From Novosphingobium sp. PC22D (GTDB lineage: Bacteria; Pseudomonadota; Alphaproteobacteria; Sphingomonadales; Sphingomonadaceae): DNA of 64,000 nt. This document shows positions 57,127-64,000 of the stretch, in pieces. The stretch spans positions 310,001 to 374,000 of the forward strand of contig NZ_MWMO01000001.1 in assembly GCF_002556635.1 (NCBI RefSeq). The letters run 5' to 3'. The notes under the pieces are model-generated. The model did not search any database. It saw only the letters and a list, made by a program, of their open reading frames with translations, and was not told where the DNA came from. The translations under genes were made by a program, and so were the position numbers. How positions within the stretch are numbered: the first letter of the stretch is position 1; every line of letters starts with the position of its first letter.

Positions 57127-59169
57127 ATGACCACTTTTCCCAAAGCCGTCGCGGCGCTGTGGCTGGCGCTGCTGCTCGCGCTCGTTCCCGCCCGCGCCGC
57201 CGATGTCGGGGATCTCGCCGAGGCGCTGGCGATGCCGGTGTCTTCCGGGCTCGTCGGGGCCGAGGAGGCGGAGCGTTTCGCCTGGGTGGTCAACGCGGGG
57301 GGCGTGCGCAATATCCATGTCGGCGGGCCGGACCTGCCCGCGCGGCAGGCGACCCGCTATACCGCCGACGACGGCATGGAACTCTACGAACTCGCCTGGA
57401 GCCGCGATGGACGCAGGCTCGCCTTCACGCGCGGCGGCGACGCCGAGTTTCCCGACGGCACCATCCCCAACCCCGGCCATCTGGCCGAGCCGCCTCGGCA
57501 GGAAGTGCTCGTCATGGCCGTTCCCGGCGGCGCGCCGCACGTTATCGGCGAGGGGCACGCGCCGGTCTTCGGGCCTGACGGGACGCTCGCCTTCACGCGC
57601 AAGGGCGAGATCTGGCTCTGGCGCGCGGGACGCGAAGCGAGGAAGGTCGCAAACGTCGACGGCACGATAAGCCGCCTGCAATTCTCGCCCGACGGCAAGC
57701 GGCTGCTGTTCCAGAACGATCGCGGCGATCATGCCTTTGTCGGCCTGTTCGAGATCGGCGCGCGGCATTTGCGCTATCTCGGAGCCGGGCTGTCCTATTC
57801 GGTCGAGCCCGTGTTCTCGCCCGACGGCGCGCAAGTCGCCTTCATTCGCTTCGTCAGTCCGCCCGCCGGGGGCGATGACGGGAGTGCGTCCTACTGGTCG
57901 ATCGTCGTCGCCGATCTTTCCAGCGGTTCGGCCCGCGTGCTCTGGCGCGCGCCCGCAGGCGAGGGCGGCAGCTACTACGGCACGCGCCAGCGCAACTTGT
58001 ACTGGACCGCGCAAGGCAAGCTGATCTTCCCGTCCGAGCGCGACGGCTGGCTCCACGTCTATGCGCTCGACGCCAGGGCGGGCGGCACGCCGCGGCTGCT
58101 GACGCCGGGGCGCTTCGAGGTGGAGACCTTCCTGCCGACGCGTGACGGCAAGGGCGTGATCGTCGTCGCCAACGTCGATGAGACCGACCGCCACGTCATC
58201 TGGAGCGCGCCCGTCGCGGGCGGGCCGATGATCCGGGCAGCGGGCGCCTCGCAGGGCAGCGAGAGCTTTCCGGTGCTTGCCGGGGACGCGATGGCCTATA
58301 TCGCGACGGGCCCCACGCGGCCGGCGCATGTCATTCTCGCCAACGTCGGACCGATGGGGCCCGTCGCCGAACTTGAAGGCGCGGCGATGCCCGAGCCGGT
58401 GACCTTCCGGGCAGGCGACGGGGTGACCGTCCACGGCCAGCTCTTCGCGGGCGCCGGGCCGGGGCCGCATCCCGCGCTGGTCTTCGTCCACGGCGGGCCG
58501 CGTCGCCAGATGCTCACAGGCTTTCACCCGATGGGCTATTACTCGAACGCCTATGTCCTCAACCAGCACCTCGCGGCGAAGGGCTACACCGTGCTCTCGG
58601 TCAACTACCGCAGCGGGACCGGCTACGGCCGCGCCTTCCGCGAGGCGCCCGAGACCGGGCGCGACGGAGCGAGCGAATACCGCGACGTACTGGCTGGCGG
58701 CCGCTGGCTGGCGGCGCGCGGCGACGTCGATCCCCGGCGCATCGGCATCTGGGGCGGGAGCTGGGGCGGCTACCTCTCGGCGCTGGCACTCGCGCGCGAC
58801 AGCGAGCTGTTCGCGGCAGGCGTCGATTTCCACGGCGTTCACACCATGCTGCGCGACCCGTCCGACAGCCTCTCCCCGGAGGCGCAGGCAAAGGCACGCG
58901 ACCTGCAATGGCAAAGCTCGCCGTTCGGAGCGCTCGATTCCTGGCGCTCGCCCGTGCTGCTGATTCACGGCGACGACGACCGCAACGTCGACTTCGGCCA
59001 GTCATTGCTGCTCGCGCGCGAACTTGCCGCGCGGCAGGTGCCTTTCGAGGAACTGGTCTTTCCCGACGAGCGCCACGAATTCTTCCGTCATGCCGATTGG
59101 CTGGCGAGCTATCGCGCCACGGTCGATTTCCTCGACCGCAAACTGATGAACCCGGAGGCCACGCCGTGA
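57127..59169 (+). CDS. exported S9-family prolyl-oligopeptidase-like peptidase
   Basis: A 680-residue protein: signal peptide (to about Ala-Arg-Ala-Ala), a WD40-like beta-propeller with repeated Phe-Ser-Pro-Asp-Gly segments, and a C-terminal alpha/beta-hydrolase domain. The catalytic Ser545 is in Gly-Gly-Ser-Trp-Gly-Gly, the Asp (about 617) in His-Gly-Asp-Asp-Asp-Arg-Asn-Val, and His650 in Glu-Arg-His-Glu-Phe. It releases di- or oligopeptides in the periplasm. The start at 57127 is the first codon of the signal peptide; an in-frame ATG at 57070 lies upstream. It is translationally coupled to the amidohydrolase. Confidence 0.9.
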   Translation: MTTFPKAVAALWLALLLALVPARAADVGDLAEALAMPVSSGLVGAEEAERFAWVVNAGGVRNIHVGGPDLPARQATRYTADDGMELYELAWSRDGRRLAFTRGGDAEFPDGTIPNPGHLAEPPRQEVLVMAVPGGAPHVIGEGHAPVFGPDGTLAFTRKGEIWLWRAGREARKVANVDGTISRLQFSPDGKRLLFQNDRGDHAFVGLFEIGARHLRYLGAGLSYSVEPVFSPDGAQVAFIRFVSPPAGGDDGSASYWSIVVADLSSGSARVLWRAPAGEGGSYYGTRQRNLYWTAQGKLIFPSERDGWLHVYALDARAGGTPRLLTPGRFEVETFLPTRDGKGVIVVANVDETDRHVIWSAPVAGGPMIRAAGASQGSESFPVLAGDAMAYIATGPTRPAHVILANVGPMGPVAELEGAAMPEPVTFRAGDGVTVHGQLFAGAGPGPHPALVFVHGGPRRQMLTGFHPMGYYSNAYVLNQHLAAKGYTVLSVNYRSGTGYGRAFREAPETGRDGASEYRDVLAGGRWLAARGDVDPRRIGIWGGSWGGYLSALALARDSELFAAGVDFHGVHTMLRDPSDSLSPEAQAKARDLQWQSSPFGALDSWRSPVLLIHGDDDRNVDFGQSLLLARELAARQVPFEELVFPDERHEFFRHADWLASYRATVDFLDRKLMNPEATP

Positions 59170-61016
59170 AGCGGATCTTGTCGACGCTGGTGCTGGGGAT
59201 TGCCGCCAGCCTTTTCGCGGTCCCTTCGGCCTGGGCGCAGGGCGCGACGCTGATCACAGGTGCGCGGGTGTTCGACGGCACCGGCGCGGCGGCCCGGGTG
59301 ACCGACGTGCTGGTCGATGGCGACCGGATCGTCGCGGTCGGGCCGGATCTCGCCGCGCCCGACCGCGCCGAGCGGATCGACGGCAGCGGCAAGACGCTGA
59401 TCCCCGGCCTTCACGACCTGCACACGCACTTGCGTTCGCCCGCCTACGACGCGCCCGAGGATCTCGGCAAGGCCTACGCCGGATACCTGCTGAGCGGTGT
59501 GACCACGGTCGACGACTTCTCGGTCTCGGGCGAGATGATCGCGCCGATCCGCGCGCTGGTGACGCAGCCTGGCGGGCTCTGGGCGCCGCATCTCGAAGAA
59601 GCGGTGCGCTTCGGCGTTCCGGGCGGCCACGGCACCGAATACGGCTGGGGCAACTTCTTCACGCTGCAAGTCGCTACCGAGCGCGCCGCGCATCTCGCGA
59701 CGCCGCTGGCGCTGTCCTACGATCCCGATCTCATCAAGGTCTTCGCCGACGGCTGGCGCTATGGTCGCGACGCGGATCTCAACTCGATGAACGAAGCGAC
59801 GCTGGCCGCGATCGTCGCGGACGCGCATGCCGCGGGCAAGCCGGTAATCACTCACACGGTGACGCTCGAGGGCGCGAAGGTCGCGGCGGCGGCGGGGGTC
59901 AACGCGGTCGGCCACGGTGTCGGCGATGCGCTCATCGACGATGAACTGATCGGCCTGATGCGCGAGCACGGCACCGCCTATGTCGCGACGCTGGTGGTTT
60001 ACGAGCCGCAGCAGACGCGCGCCTTTGCTCCGGGCGAATGGGCGCAGTTCACGCCCGATGAGCGCGCTCGCGAAGTCGAGGCGCGCGCCGGGCCGGCCGA
60101 GCCCGTCGCGGCCTACGATGCCAAGCGCTGGGCGATCATGCGCGAGAACATCCGTAGGCTGAAGAAGGCGGGAATTGCGGTCGGCATCGGCACCGATGCC
60201 GGGATCGGCGGCGTCTACCACGGCCCGGCCACCGTGCGCGAGATCTGGTGGCTGACGAAGCTCGGCTTCACCCCCGCCGAGGCGCTCGTCGCGGCAACGC
60301 GGACCAGCGCGGCGATCATCGGCCAGGACGCGGACCACGGCACGATTCAGCCGGGCAAGCGCGCCGATCTGGTGTTGATCGACGGCAAGCCCGACCGCGA
60401 CATCGCCGACTTGTGGAAGGTCTCGCGCGTCTGGGTCGGCGGACGCGAGGCGCCGCTCGCGGCGTTGCGCCAACTCGCCGAGGCAGCGGCGCCGACGCCG
60501 ATGCCGGTGCGCGCGATGCGCGGCCCGATCGACAGTAGCACGCGCGCCGATGGGCGCACCGATCTCGATACGCTGCCGGTCGAAAGCACCGATCCGGGTG
60601 TCGACCATAGCGAACTGATCGCGGTCTCGCCCGGTGGCGAGGCGCGGCATCGCTTTCTCGTGGCGCGGATGGGCGCCGCTCCCCGGCCGTTCGCGCAATG
60701 GGTGCTGCCGTTCACGCGCGGGACGATCGACGTCGCGGACGCCAGCAGGTTTACCGGCATCGAGATCGCCCTGCGCGGCGCGGGCACCTATCGCGTCGAA
60801 CTCGAAAGCTATGGCCTGCGCAAGCGCGACTGGTTCGCGAGCGAGATCGAGGCCGGAGAGACGATGCGCACCGTGCGCATCCCCTTCGCGGAATTCGAGA
60901 GTAGGGGCGAGGCGCAGGCGCTCGATCTCAAGGCACTGCGCGCGCTGGCGATCGAACTCTCGGCCGAACCGGGCGGCCGGGCCTGGCTCGAACTGGGCGC
61001 CGTGCGCTTCTACTGA
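59166..61016 (+). CDS. exported amidohydrolase with C-terminal CIA30/CBM11-like domain
   Basis: A 616-residue protein with GTG start overlapping the S9 peptidase stop. A signal peptide (Ala-Trp-Ala-Gln) is followed by a metal-dependent amidohydrolase barrel: His-Asp-Leu-His-Thr-His, Lys-Val-Phe-Ala-Asp (possible metal-binding Lys), His-Thr-Val-Thr, Gly-His-Gly-Val, and Gly-Thr-Asp-Ala-Gly-Ile. It resembles Xaa-Pro/Xaa-Arg dipeptidases of the imidazolonepropionase-like group. From about residue 460 to the end a beta-rich domain resembles CIA30/carbohydrate-binding modules (Arg-Phe-Thr-Gly-Ile-Glu-Ile-Ala-Leu-Arg-Gly-Ala-Gly). It probably acts on dipeptides or acylated amino acids in the periplasm. 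Confidence 0.85.
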   Translation: MKRILSTLVLGIAASLFAVPSAWAQGATLITGARVFDGTGAAARVTDVLVDGDRIVAVGPDLAAPDRAERIDGSGKTLIPGLHDLHTHLRSPAYDAPEDLGKAYAGYLLSGVTTVDDFSVSGEMIAPIRALVTQPGGLWAPHLEEAVRFGVPGGHGTEYGWGNFFTLQVATERAAHLATPLALSYDPDLIKVFADGWRYGRDADLNSMNEATLAAIVADAHAAGKPVITHTVTLEGAKVAAAAGVNAVGHGVGDALIDDELIGLMREHGTAYVATLVVYEPQQTRAFAPGEWAQFTPDERAREVEARAGPAEPVAAYDAKRWAIMRENIRRLKKAGIAVGIGTDAGIGGVYHGPATVREIWWLTKLGFTPAEALVAATRTSAAIIGQDADHGTIQPGKRADLVLIDGKPDRDIADLWKVSRVWVGGREAPLAALRQLAEAAAPTPMPVRAMRGPIDSSTRADGRTDLDTLPVESTDPGVDHSELIAVSPGGEARHRFLVARMGAAPRPFAQWVLPFTRGTIDVADASRFTGIEIALRGAGTYRVELESYGLRKRDWFASEIEAGETMRTVRIPFAEFESRGEAQALDLKALRALAIELSAEPGGRAWLELGAVRFY

Positions 61017-61026
61017 GCCGTGCCGT

Positions 61027-62271
61027 TCACTCGACCGGCGGGGCGCGCAGCACGGCGTCGTCGAGTTCGCCTTCCCAGCGCGCGACGGTGGTCGTCACGG
61101 TCAGGTTGGCGACCGCGCTCGGCACGGTGCGGGTCATGTCGAGCAGCCGGTCGAAGGGCAGCACGAAGCCGACCACCAGCGCGGTCTGCTCGGGGCTGAC
61201 GCCCGCCGCCGAAAGCACTGCGGCGAGCATGAACAGCGAGGCGGAGGGCACCGGCGCGGTGCCGAAGGCGGCAAGCGCGCCGGTGAGCAGCACAAGCGCG
61301 TAGATCGTCGGTGTCAGCGGCGTGCCGAATGCCTGAAGCGCGAACATCGAAAGCAGGCCGACGTACATAGCGGTGCCATCCTTGCCGATACTCGCGCCGA
61401 GCGGCAGCACGGTCGAGGCAATCGAGCGGCCGACGCCGAGGTTGTTCTCGGCGATGCGCATCGCCACCGGCAGCGTCGCGCCGCTCGATGCGGTGGAAAA
61501 GGCGACCGCGAGCGCATCGGTGATCTCGAACAGGAAGCGGCCCACGGGCACGCGCGCCAGCAGCCTGAGGATCAGCGTATGCGTGAGGAGGATCTGGATC
61601 GCCGAGCCGAGCACCACCGCCAGCGCCAGCCAGGCGACGTTGACGAAGACCGCCATGCCGTTTTGCGCCACGGCGTTGGCGATCAGCGCGAAGACGCCGA
61701 AGGGGGTCGCCTCCATGACGATGCCGACCATGCGCAGCAGCACCGCCGAAGTCGATTGCAGCAAGCTCGCGAAGGGCTTGCCCGCCTCGCCCGCCAGCAC
61801 CGTCGCGACGCCGACAAGGATCGCGACGAAGATCAGCGCCAGCATGTCGCCCCGGGCGAGCGCGTCGACGATGTTGAGCGGGATGATGCCGATGAGCTGG
61901 TCGTAAGGCGTCACCGGCTCGCCCAGCGCATACGGCGCGGCGCTGCCGAGCGGAACACCCTCGCCCGGCCGGACGAGCACCGCGACGAGCATGCCCACCG
62001 CCACCGCGATCGCGGTGGTCAGCGCGAAGAGCCCGACCGCGCGTCCGCCGACGCTGCCCAGCCGCCGGGGATCGGCGAGCGTGGTGATTCCCGAGGCGAT
62101 CGTCACCAGCACGATCGGCGCGACCAGCATGCGGATCGCGCGGACGAACAGGTCGCCCATGAACTGCACCCAGGGCGTCGCCGAGGGCGCGACGATCGCG
62201 AAGGCGAGCCCGAGCACCAGCGCGGCCAGCACGCGCTTCCACAAGGGTATCGCGAACCAGCGGCGCAGCAT
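61027..62271 (-). CDS. dicarboxylate/amino acid:cation symporter (DAACS)
   Basis: A 414-residue secondary transporter of the GltP/DctA family with about eight membrane helices and two re-entrant loops: Pro-Leu-Asn-Ile-Val-Asp-Ala-Leu, Ser-Thr-Ala-Ser-Ser-Gly-Ala-Thr-Leu-Pro-Val, Gly-Lys-Asp-Gly-Thr-Ala-Met-Tyr, and Asp-Arg-Leu-Leu-Asp-Met-Thr-Arg-Thr-Val-Pro-Ser-Ala-Val. Family substrates are glutamate, aspartate and C4-dicarboxylates. It follows the D-aminoacylase gene by 2 nt, so the likely cargo is the released amino acid, perhaps D- or L-glutamate (inference). The start at 62271 is set by homology. Confidence 0.92.
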   Translation of the reverse strand: MLRRWFAIPLWKRVLAALVLGLAFAIVAPSATPWVQFMGDLFVRAIRMLVAPIVLVTIASGITTLADPRRLGSVGGRAVGLFALTTAIAVAVGMLVAVLVRPGEGVPLGSAAPYALGEPVTPYDQLIGIIPLNIVDALARGDMLALIFVAILVGVATVLAGEAGKPFASLLQSTSAVLLRMVGIVMEATPFGVFALIANAVAQNGMAVFVNVAWLALAVVLGSAIQILLTHTLILRLLARVPVGRFLFEITDALAVAFSTASSGATLPVAMRIAENNLGVGRSIASTVLPLGASIGKDGTAMYVGLLSMFALQAFGTPLTPTIYALVLLTGALAAFGTAPVPSASLFMLAAVLSAAGVSPEQTALVVGFVLPFDRLLDMTRTVPSAVANLTVTTTVARWEGELDDAVLRAPPVE

Positions 62272-62273
62272 CG

Positions 62274-63872
62274 TCAGGGGCACGATCCTTCGGGCGGACG
62301 ATGCGGCAGGGCCCGGCCCGCGGCGGCGCCGGTCAGCTTGCCGCCGTCGACCGCGATGCGGCCGTTGACGAGCACGGTGCGCACGCCCGTCGCGGTCAGT
62401 TCGGGCTGCTGGTAGGTCGCGCGCGCCGCGTAGGTTTCGGGATCGAACACCACGACGTCGGCGAAGGCCCCAGGCCGCAGGTGGCCGCGATCGGCAAGGC
62501 CGAACCAGTCCGCCGTCGTCGCCGAGCTGCGGTCGATGAATTCGCGCGTGGTGAGGACGTGTTCGTCCTTCGTGTACTTCGCGTATTTTCGCGCGAAGCT
62601 GCCGTAGACGCGCGGATGCGCGGTCGAGGCGTCGGAATCGGTCATGACCCAGGGCTGGCGCATGAACGCCTTGATGTCGTCCTCGGACATGTTGAACGAG
62701 ATCGTCGCCGGGTCCGCCTCGCGGATCACGGCGATGGCGGCGTCGACCGGATCGAGGCCCAGTTCCTTCGCCACGGCATCGAGATAGCGGTCGCGATAGC
62801 GGCCCTCGACGATCAGCAGCTTGGACGCGCCGCCGCGCCGCCGCATGTTCTCGGCCATTTCGGCATGGAGCCGCTCGGCAAGACCGGCATCGTCGAAGCG
62901 CGCGAGCAACGCCTTGCGCCCGCCGTCCTGCGCCCAGAGCGGCACCAGCGAGGCGACGAGGCTCGTCCCGCTCGCCGACCAGGGATACTGGCTGGCGGTG
63001 GCATCGACGCCCTCGGCGCGCACCTTCTCGATCGCGGCGATGACTTGCGGGGCCATGCCCTGAACGTCGACGCCGAGCGCCTTGATATGCGAGATATGCA
63101 CCGGGATCGGCGCCTCGCGGCCGATGCGCAGGGTTTCGCCGACCGCCGCGAGCAGGCCGATGTTGTAGTTGGCCTCGTCGCGCATGTGGGTGTCGTAATG
63201 CCCGCCCATGCGCCCCGCCTCGGCGGCGAGGGCAATCACTTCCTCGGTCTTCGAAAAGCTCTGCGGGGCGTAGAACAGACCGGTCGAGAGGCCGATCGCG
63301 CCCTGGCACATCGCCTCGTGGACGAGCCCGCGCTCCTTGGCGAGTTCGGTCTCGGTGGGCGCGCGCCGGTCCATGCCGATCACTCTGGCGCGGATCGTGC
63401 CGAAGCCGGTGAAGACGGCGAAATTGATGCCAGTGGGCTTCGTCTCGGCGCCGGCGAGAAGTTGGCCAGCCTCGATCGGGCCGCCGCCGTCGTTGCCGAT
63501 GAAGGCGGTGGTCACGCCTTGCAGCAGGAAGGCGGGCACGAGCCGCGCCTGCGCGTCGTCCGACGTGAGCGCGGCTTCCATGTGGGTGTGCGGATCGACG
63601 AAGCCGGGCGCGACGATCATCCCGCGCGCATCGATCTCGCGCGGGGCCTCGATCGCGAGGTCCGGCCCCACCGCGAGGATGCGGTCGCCTGCGATCGCGA
63701 CGTCGCCGGTGAACGCTTCGCCCCCGCCGGGGTAGATCGTGCCGCCGCGAATCACGAGGTCGGCGCCGCCGGGCGGCGGGGGCGCGGAAACGCAGGCGCC
63801 GGTCGCCGCGAGAAGCGCCGCGAGCGCGCAGCCGCGCAAGGCGGAAACCCTGAAACTCGGCCCTCGTATCAC
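62274..63872 (-). CDS. N-acyl-D-amino-acid deacylase (D-aminoacylase), lipoprotein
   Basis: A 532-residue amidohydrolase. A lipobox Leu-Ala-Ala-Thr-Gly-Ala-Cys near residue 27 indicates a lipid-anchored exported protein. The D-aminoacylase signature is present: Asp-Leu-Val-Ile-Arg-Gly-Gly-Thr-Ile-Tyr, Pro-Gly-Phe-Val-Asp-Pro-His-Thr-His, His-Ile-Ser-His-Ile-Lys-Ala, Phe-Asn-Met-Ser-Glu-Asp-Asp, and the late Arg-Glu-Phe-Ile-Asp-Arg. It hydrolyses N-acyl-D-amino acids or related D-residue dipeptides. The GTG start at 63872 overlaps the stop of the upstream partial gene (GTGA). It is co-operonic with the symporter. Confidence 0.88.
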   Translation of the reverse strand: MIRGPSFRVSALRGCALAALLAATGACVSAPPPPGGADLVIRGGTIYPGGGEAFTGDVAIAGDRILAVGPDLAIEAPREIDARGMIVAPGFVDPHTHMEAALTSDDAQARLVPAFLLQGVTTAFIGNDGGGPIEAGQLLAGAETKPTGINFAVFTGFGTIRARVIGMDRRAPTETELAKERGLVHEAMCQGAIGLSTGLFYAPQSFSKTEEVIALAAEAGRMGGHYDTHMRDEANYNIGLLAAVGETLRIGREAPIPVHISHIKALGVDVQGMAPQVIAAIEKVRAEGVDATASQYPWSASGTSLVASLVPLWAQDGGRKALLARFDDAGLAERLHAEMAENMRRRGGASKLLIVEGRYRDRYLDAVAKELGLDPVDAAIAVIREADPATISFNMSEDDIKAFMRQPWVMTDSDASTAHPRVYGSFARKYAKYTKDEHVLTTREFIDRSSATTADWFGLADRGHLRPGAFADVVVFDPETYAARATYQQPELTATGVRTVLVNGRIAVDGGKLTGAAAGRALPHRPPEGSCP

Positions 63873-64000
63873 CCCCAGAACCCCTCTTGCTGCGGCAGAA
63901 CATAGCCGCCCTCGAAGCGCACGCCGCCCTGGCGATCCTCCCGGAGCCAGTAGGGCCCGTCAAGGTCGACCCAGTCGGACAGCCGCGCGACGTGCAGCGC
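63869..64000 (-). CDS. probable dipeptide (Ala-Glu) epimerase, C-terminal fragment
   Basis: Only the last 43 codons are in the window; the frame is open to the right edge. The tail has Asp-Trp-Val-Asp-Leu-Asp-Gly-Pro, Glu-Asp, Gly-Gly-Val-Arg-Phe-Glu-Gly-Gly and Val-Leu-Pro-x3-Gly, which matches how enolase-superfamily dipeptide epimerases and N-acetyl-D-Glu racemases usually end. It is translationally coupled to the D-aminoacylase. L-Ala-D-Glu epimerisation is a step of murein-tripeptide catabolism, so the context fits, but the identification depends on a short tail. Confidence 0.5.
   Translation of the reverse strand, partial: ALHVARLSDWVDLDGPYWLREDRQGGVRFEGGYVLPQQEGFWG

Noticed and set aside
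1..64000. Mobile elements, prophage genes, CRISPR arrays, tRNA and rRNA genes
   Set aside because: No transposase, integrase, terminal inverted repeats, regularly spaced repeats or tRNA cloverleaf were recognised on either strand.

Overview
The window reads as a chromosomal segment of a high-G+C, flagellated alphaproteobacterium, most likely a member of the Sphingomonadales. The reasons are the strong G/C third-position bias, the gene families present (TonB-dependent receptor, AmpG-type MFS, IphP-like phosphatase, TPR-sulfotransferase tail, LuxR solo, many SDR, Rieske and acyl-CoA dehydrogenase genes), the fliE-flhB gene order, and frequent 4-nt ATGA/GTGA overlaps. No tRNA, rRNA, transposase, integrase or CRISPR array was seen.

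Region 1 (1-9.2 kb) is mixed: a sulfotransferase tail, an exported tyrosine-phosphatase-like protein, two SDRs, a Crp/Fnr regulator, an aldo/keto reductase, a gluzincin metallopeptidase, a TetR regulator and a small hypothetical. Between the divergent aldo/keto reductase and peptidase genes lies a structured stretch ending in a clear intrinsic terminator, the best candidate here for an unannotated small RNA.

Region 2 (9.5-28.3 kb) is a flagellar cluster on the minus strand. In transcription order it holds a sigma-54-type activator, fliE-F-G-H-I-J-K-L-M-N-O-P-Q-R-flhB, fliD, fliS and a FixJ/LuxR-like regulator. A flagellin gene faces the other way from a shared intergenic region carrying three copies of a 10-bp motif. 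fliM is frameshifted as it stands by a 7-bp unit present in exactly three tandem copies; dropping one copy restores a full-length protein.

Region 3 (28.3-48.8 kb) is a catabolic cluster for an unidentified hydrophobic carboxylic or aromatic compound: two Rieske oxygenase alpha subunits, three SnoaL/NTF2-like proteins, three SDRs, a ThuA-like protein, three acyl-CoA dehydrogenases, a thiolase with its OB-fold partner, a complete E1-alpha/E1-beta/E2 2-oxoacid dehydrogenase set without E3, two VOC proteins, and an ACAD10/11-like dehydrogenase coupled to an APH-fold kinase. That last pair suggests a 4-hydroxyacyl-CoA step. TetR and LuxR-solo regulators lie within it.

Region 4 (48.8-64 kb) looks like a peptidoglycan-fragment (muropeptide) scavenging locus: a BadF-family sugar kinase, a TonB-dependent receptor, an AmpG-like permease coupled to a beta-lactamase-fold hydrolase, DacB/PBP4, an exported S9 peptidase coupled to an exported amidohydrolase, a DAACS symporter, a lipoprotein N-acyl-D-amino-acid deacylase, and at the right edge the tail of a probable dipeptide (Ala-Glu) epimerase. 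The pathway assignment is inference from gene content; the individual families are well supported.
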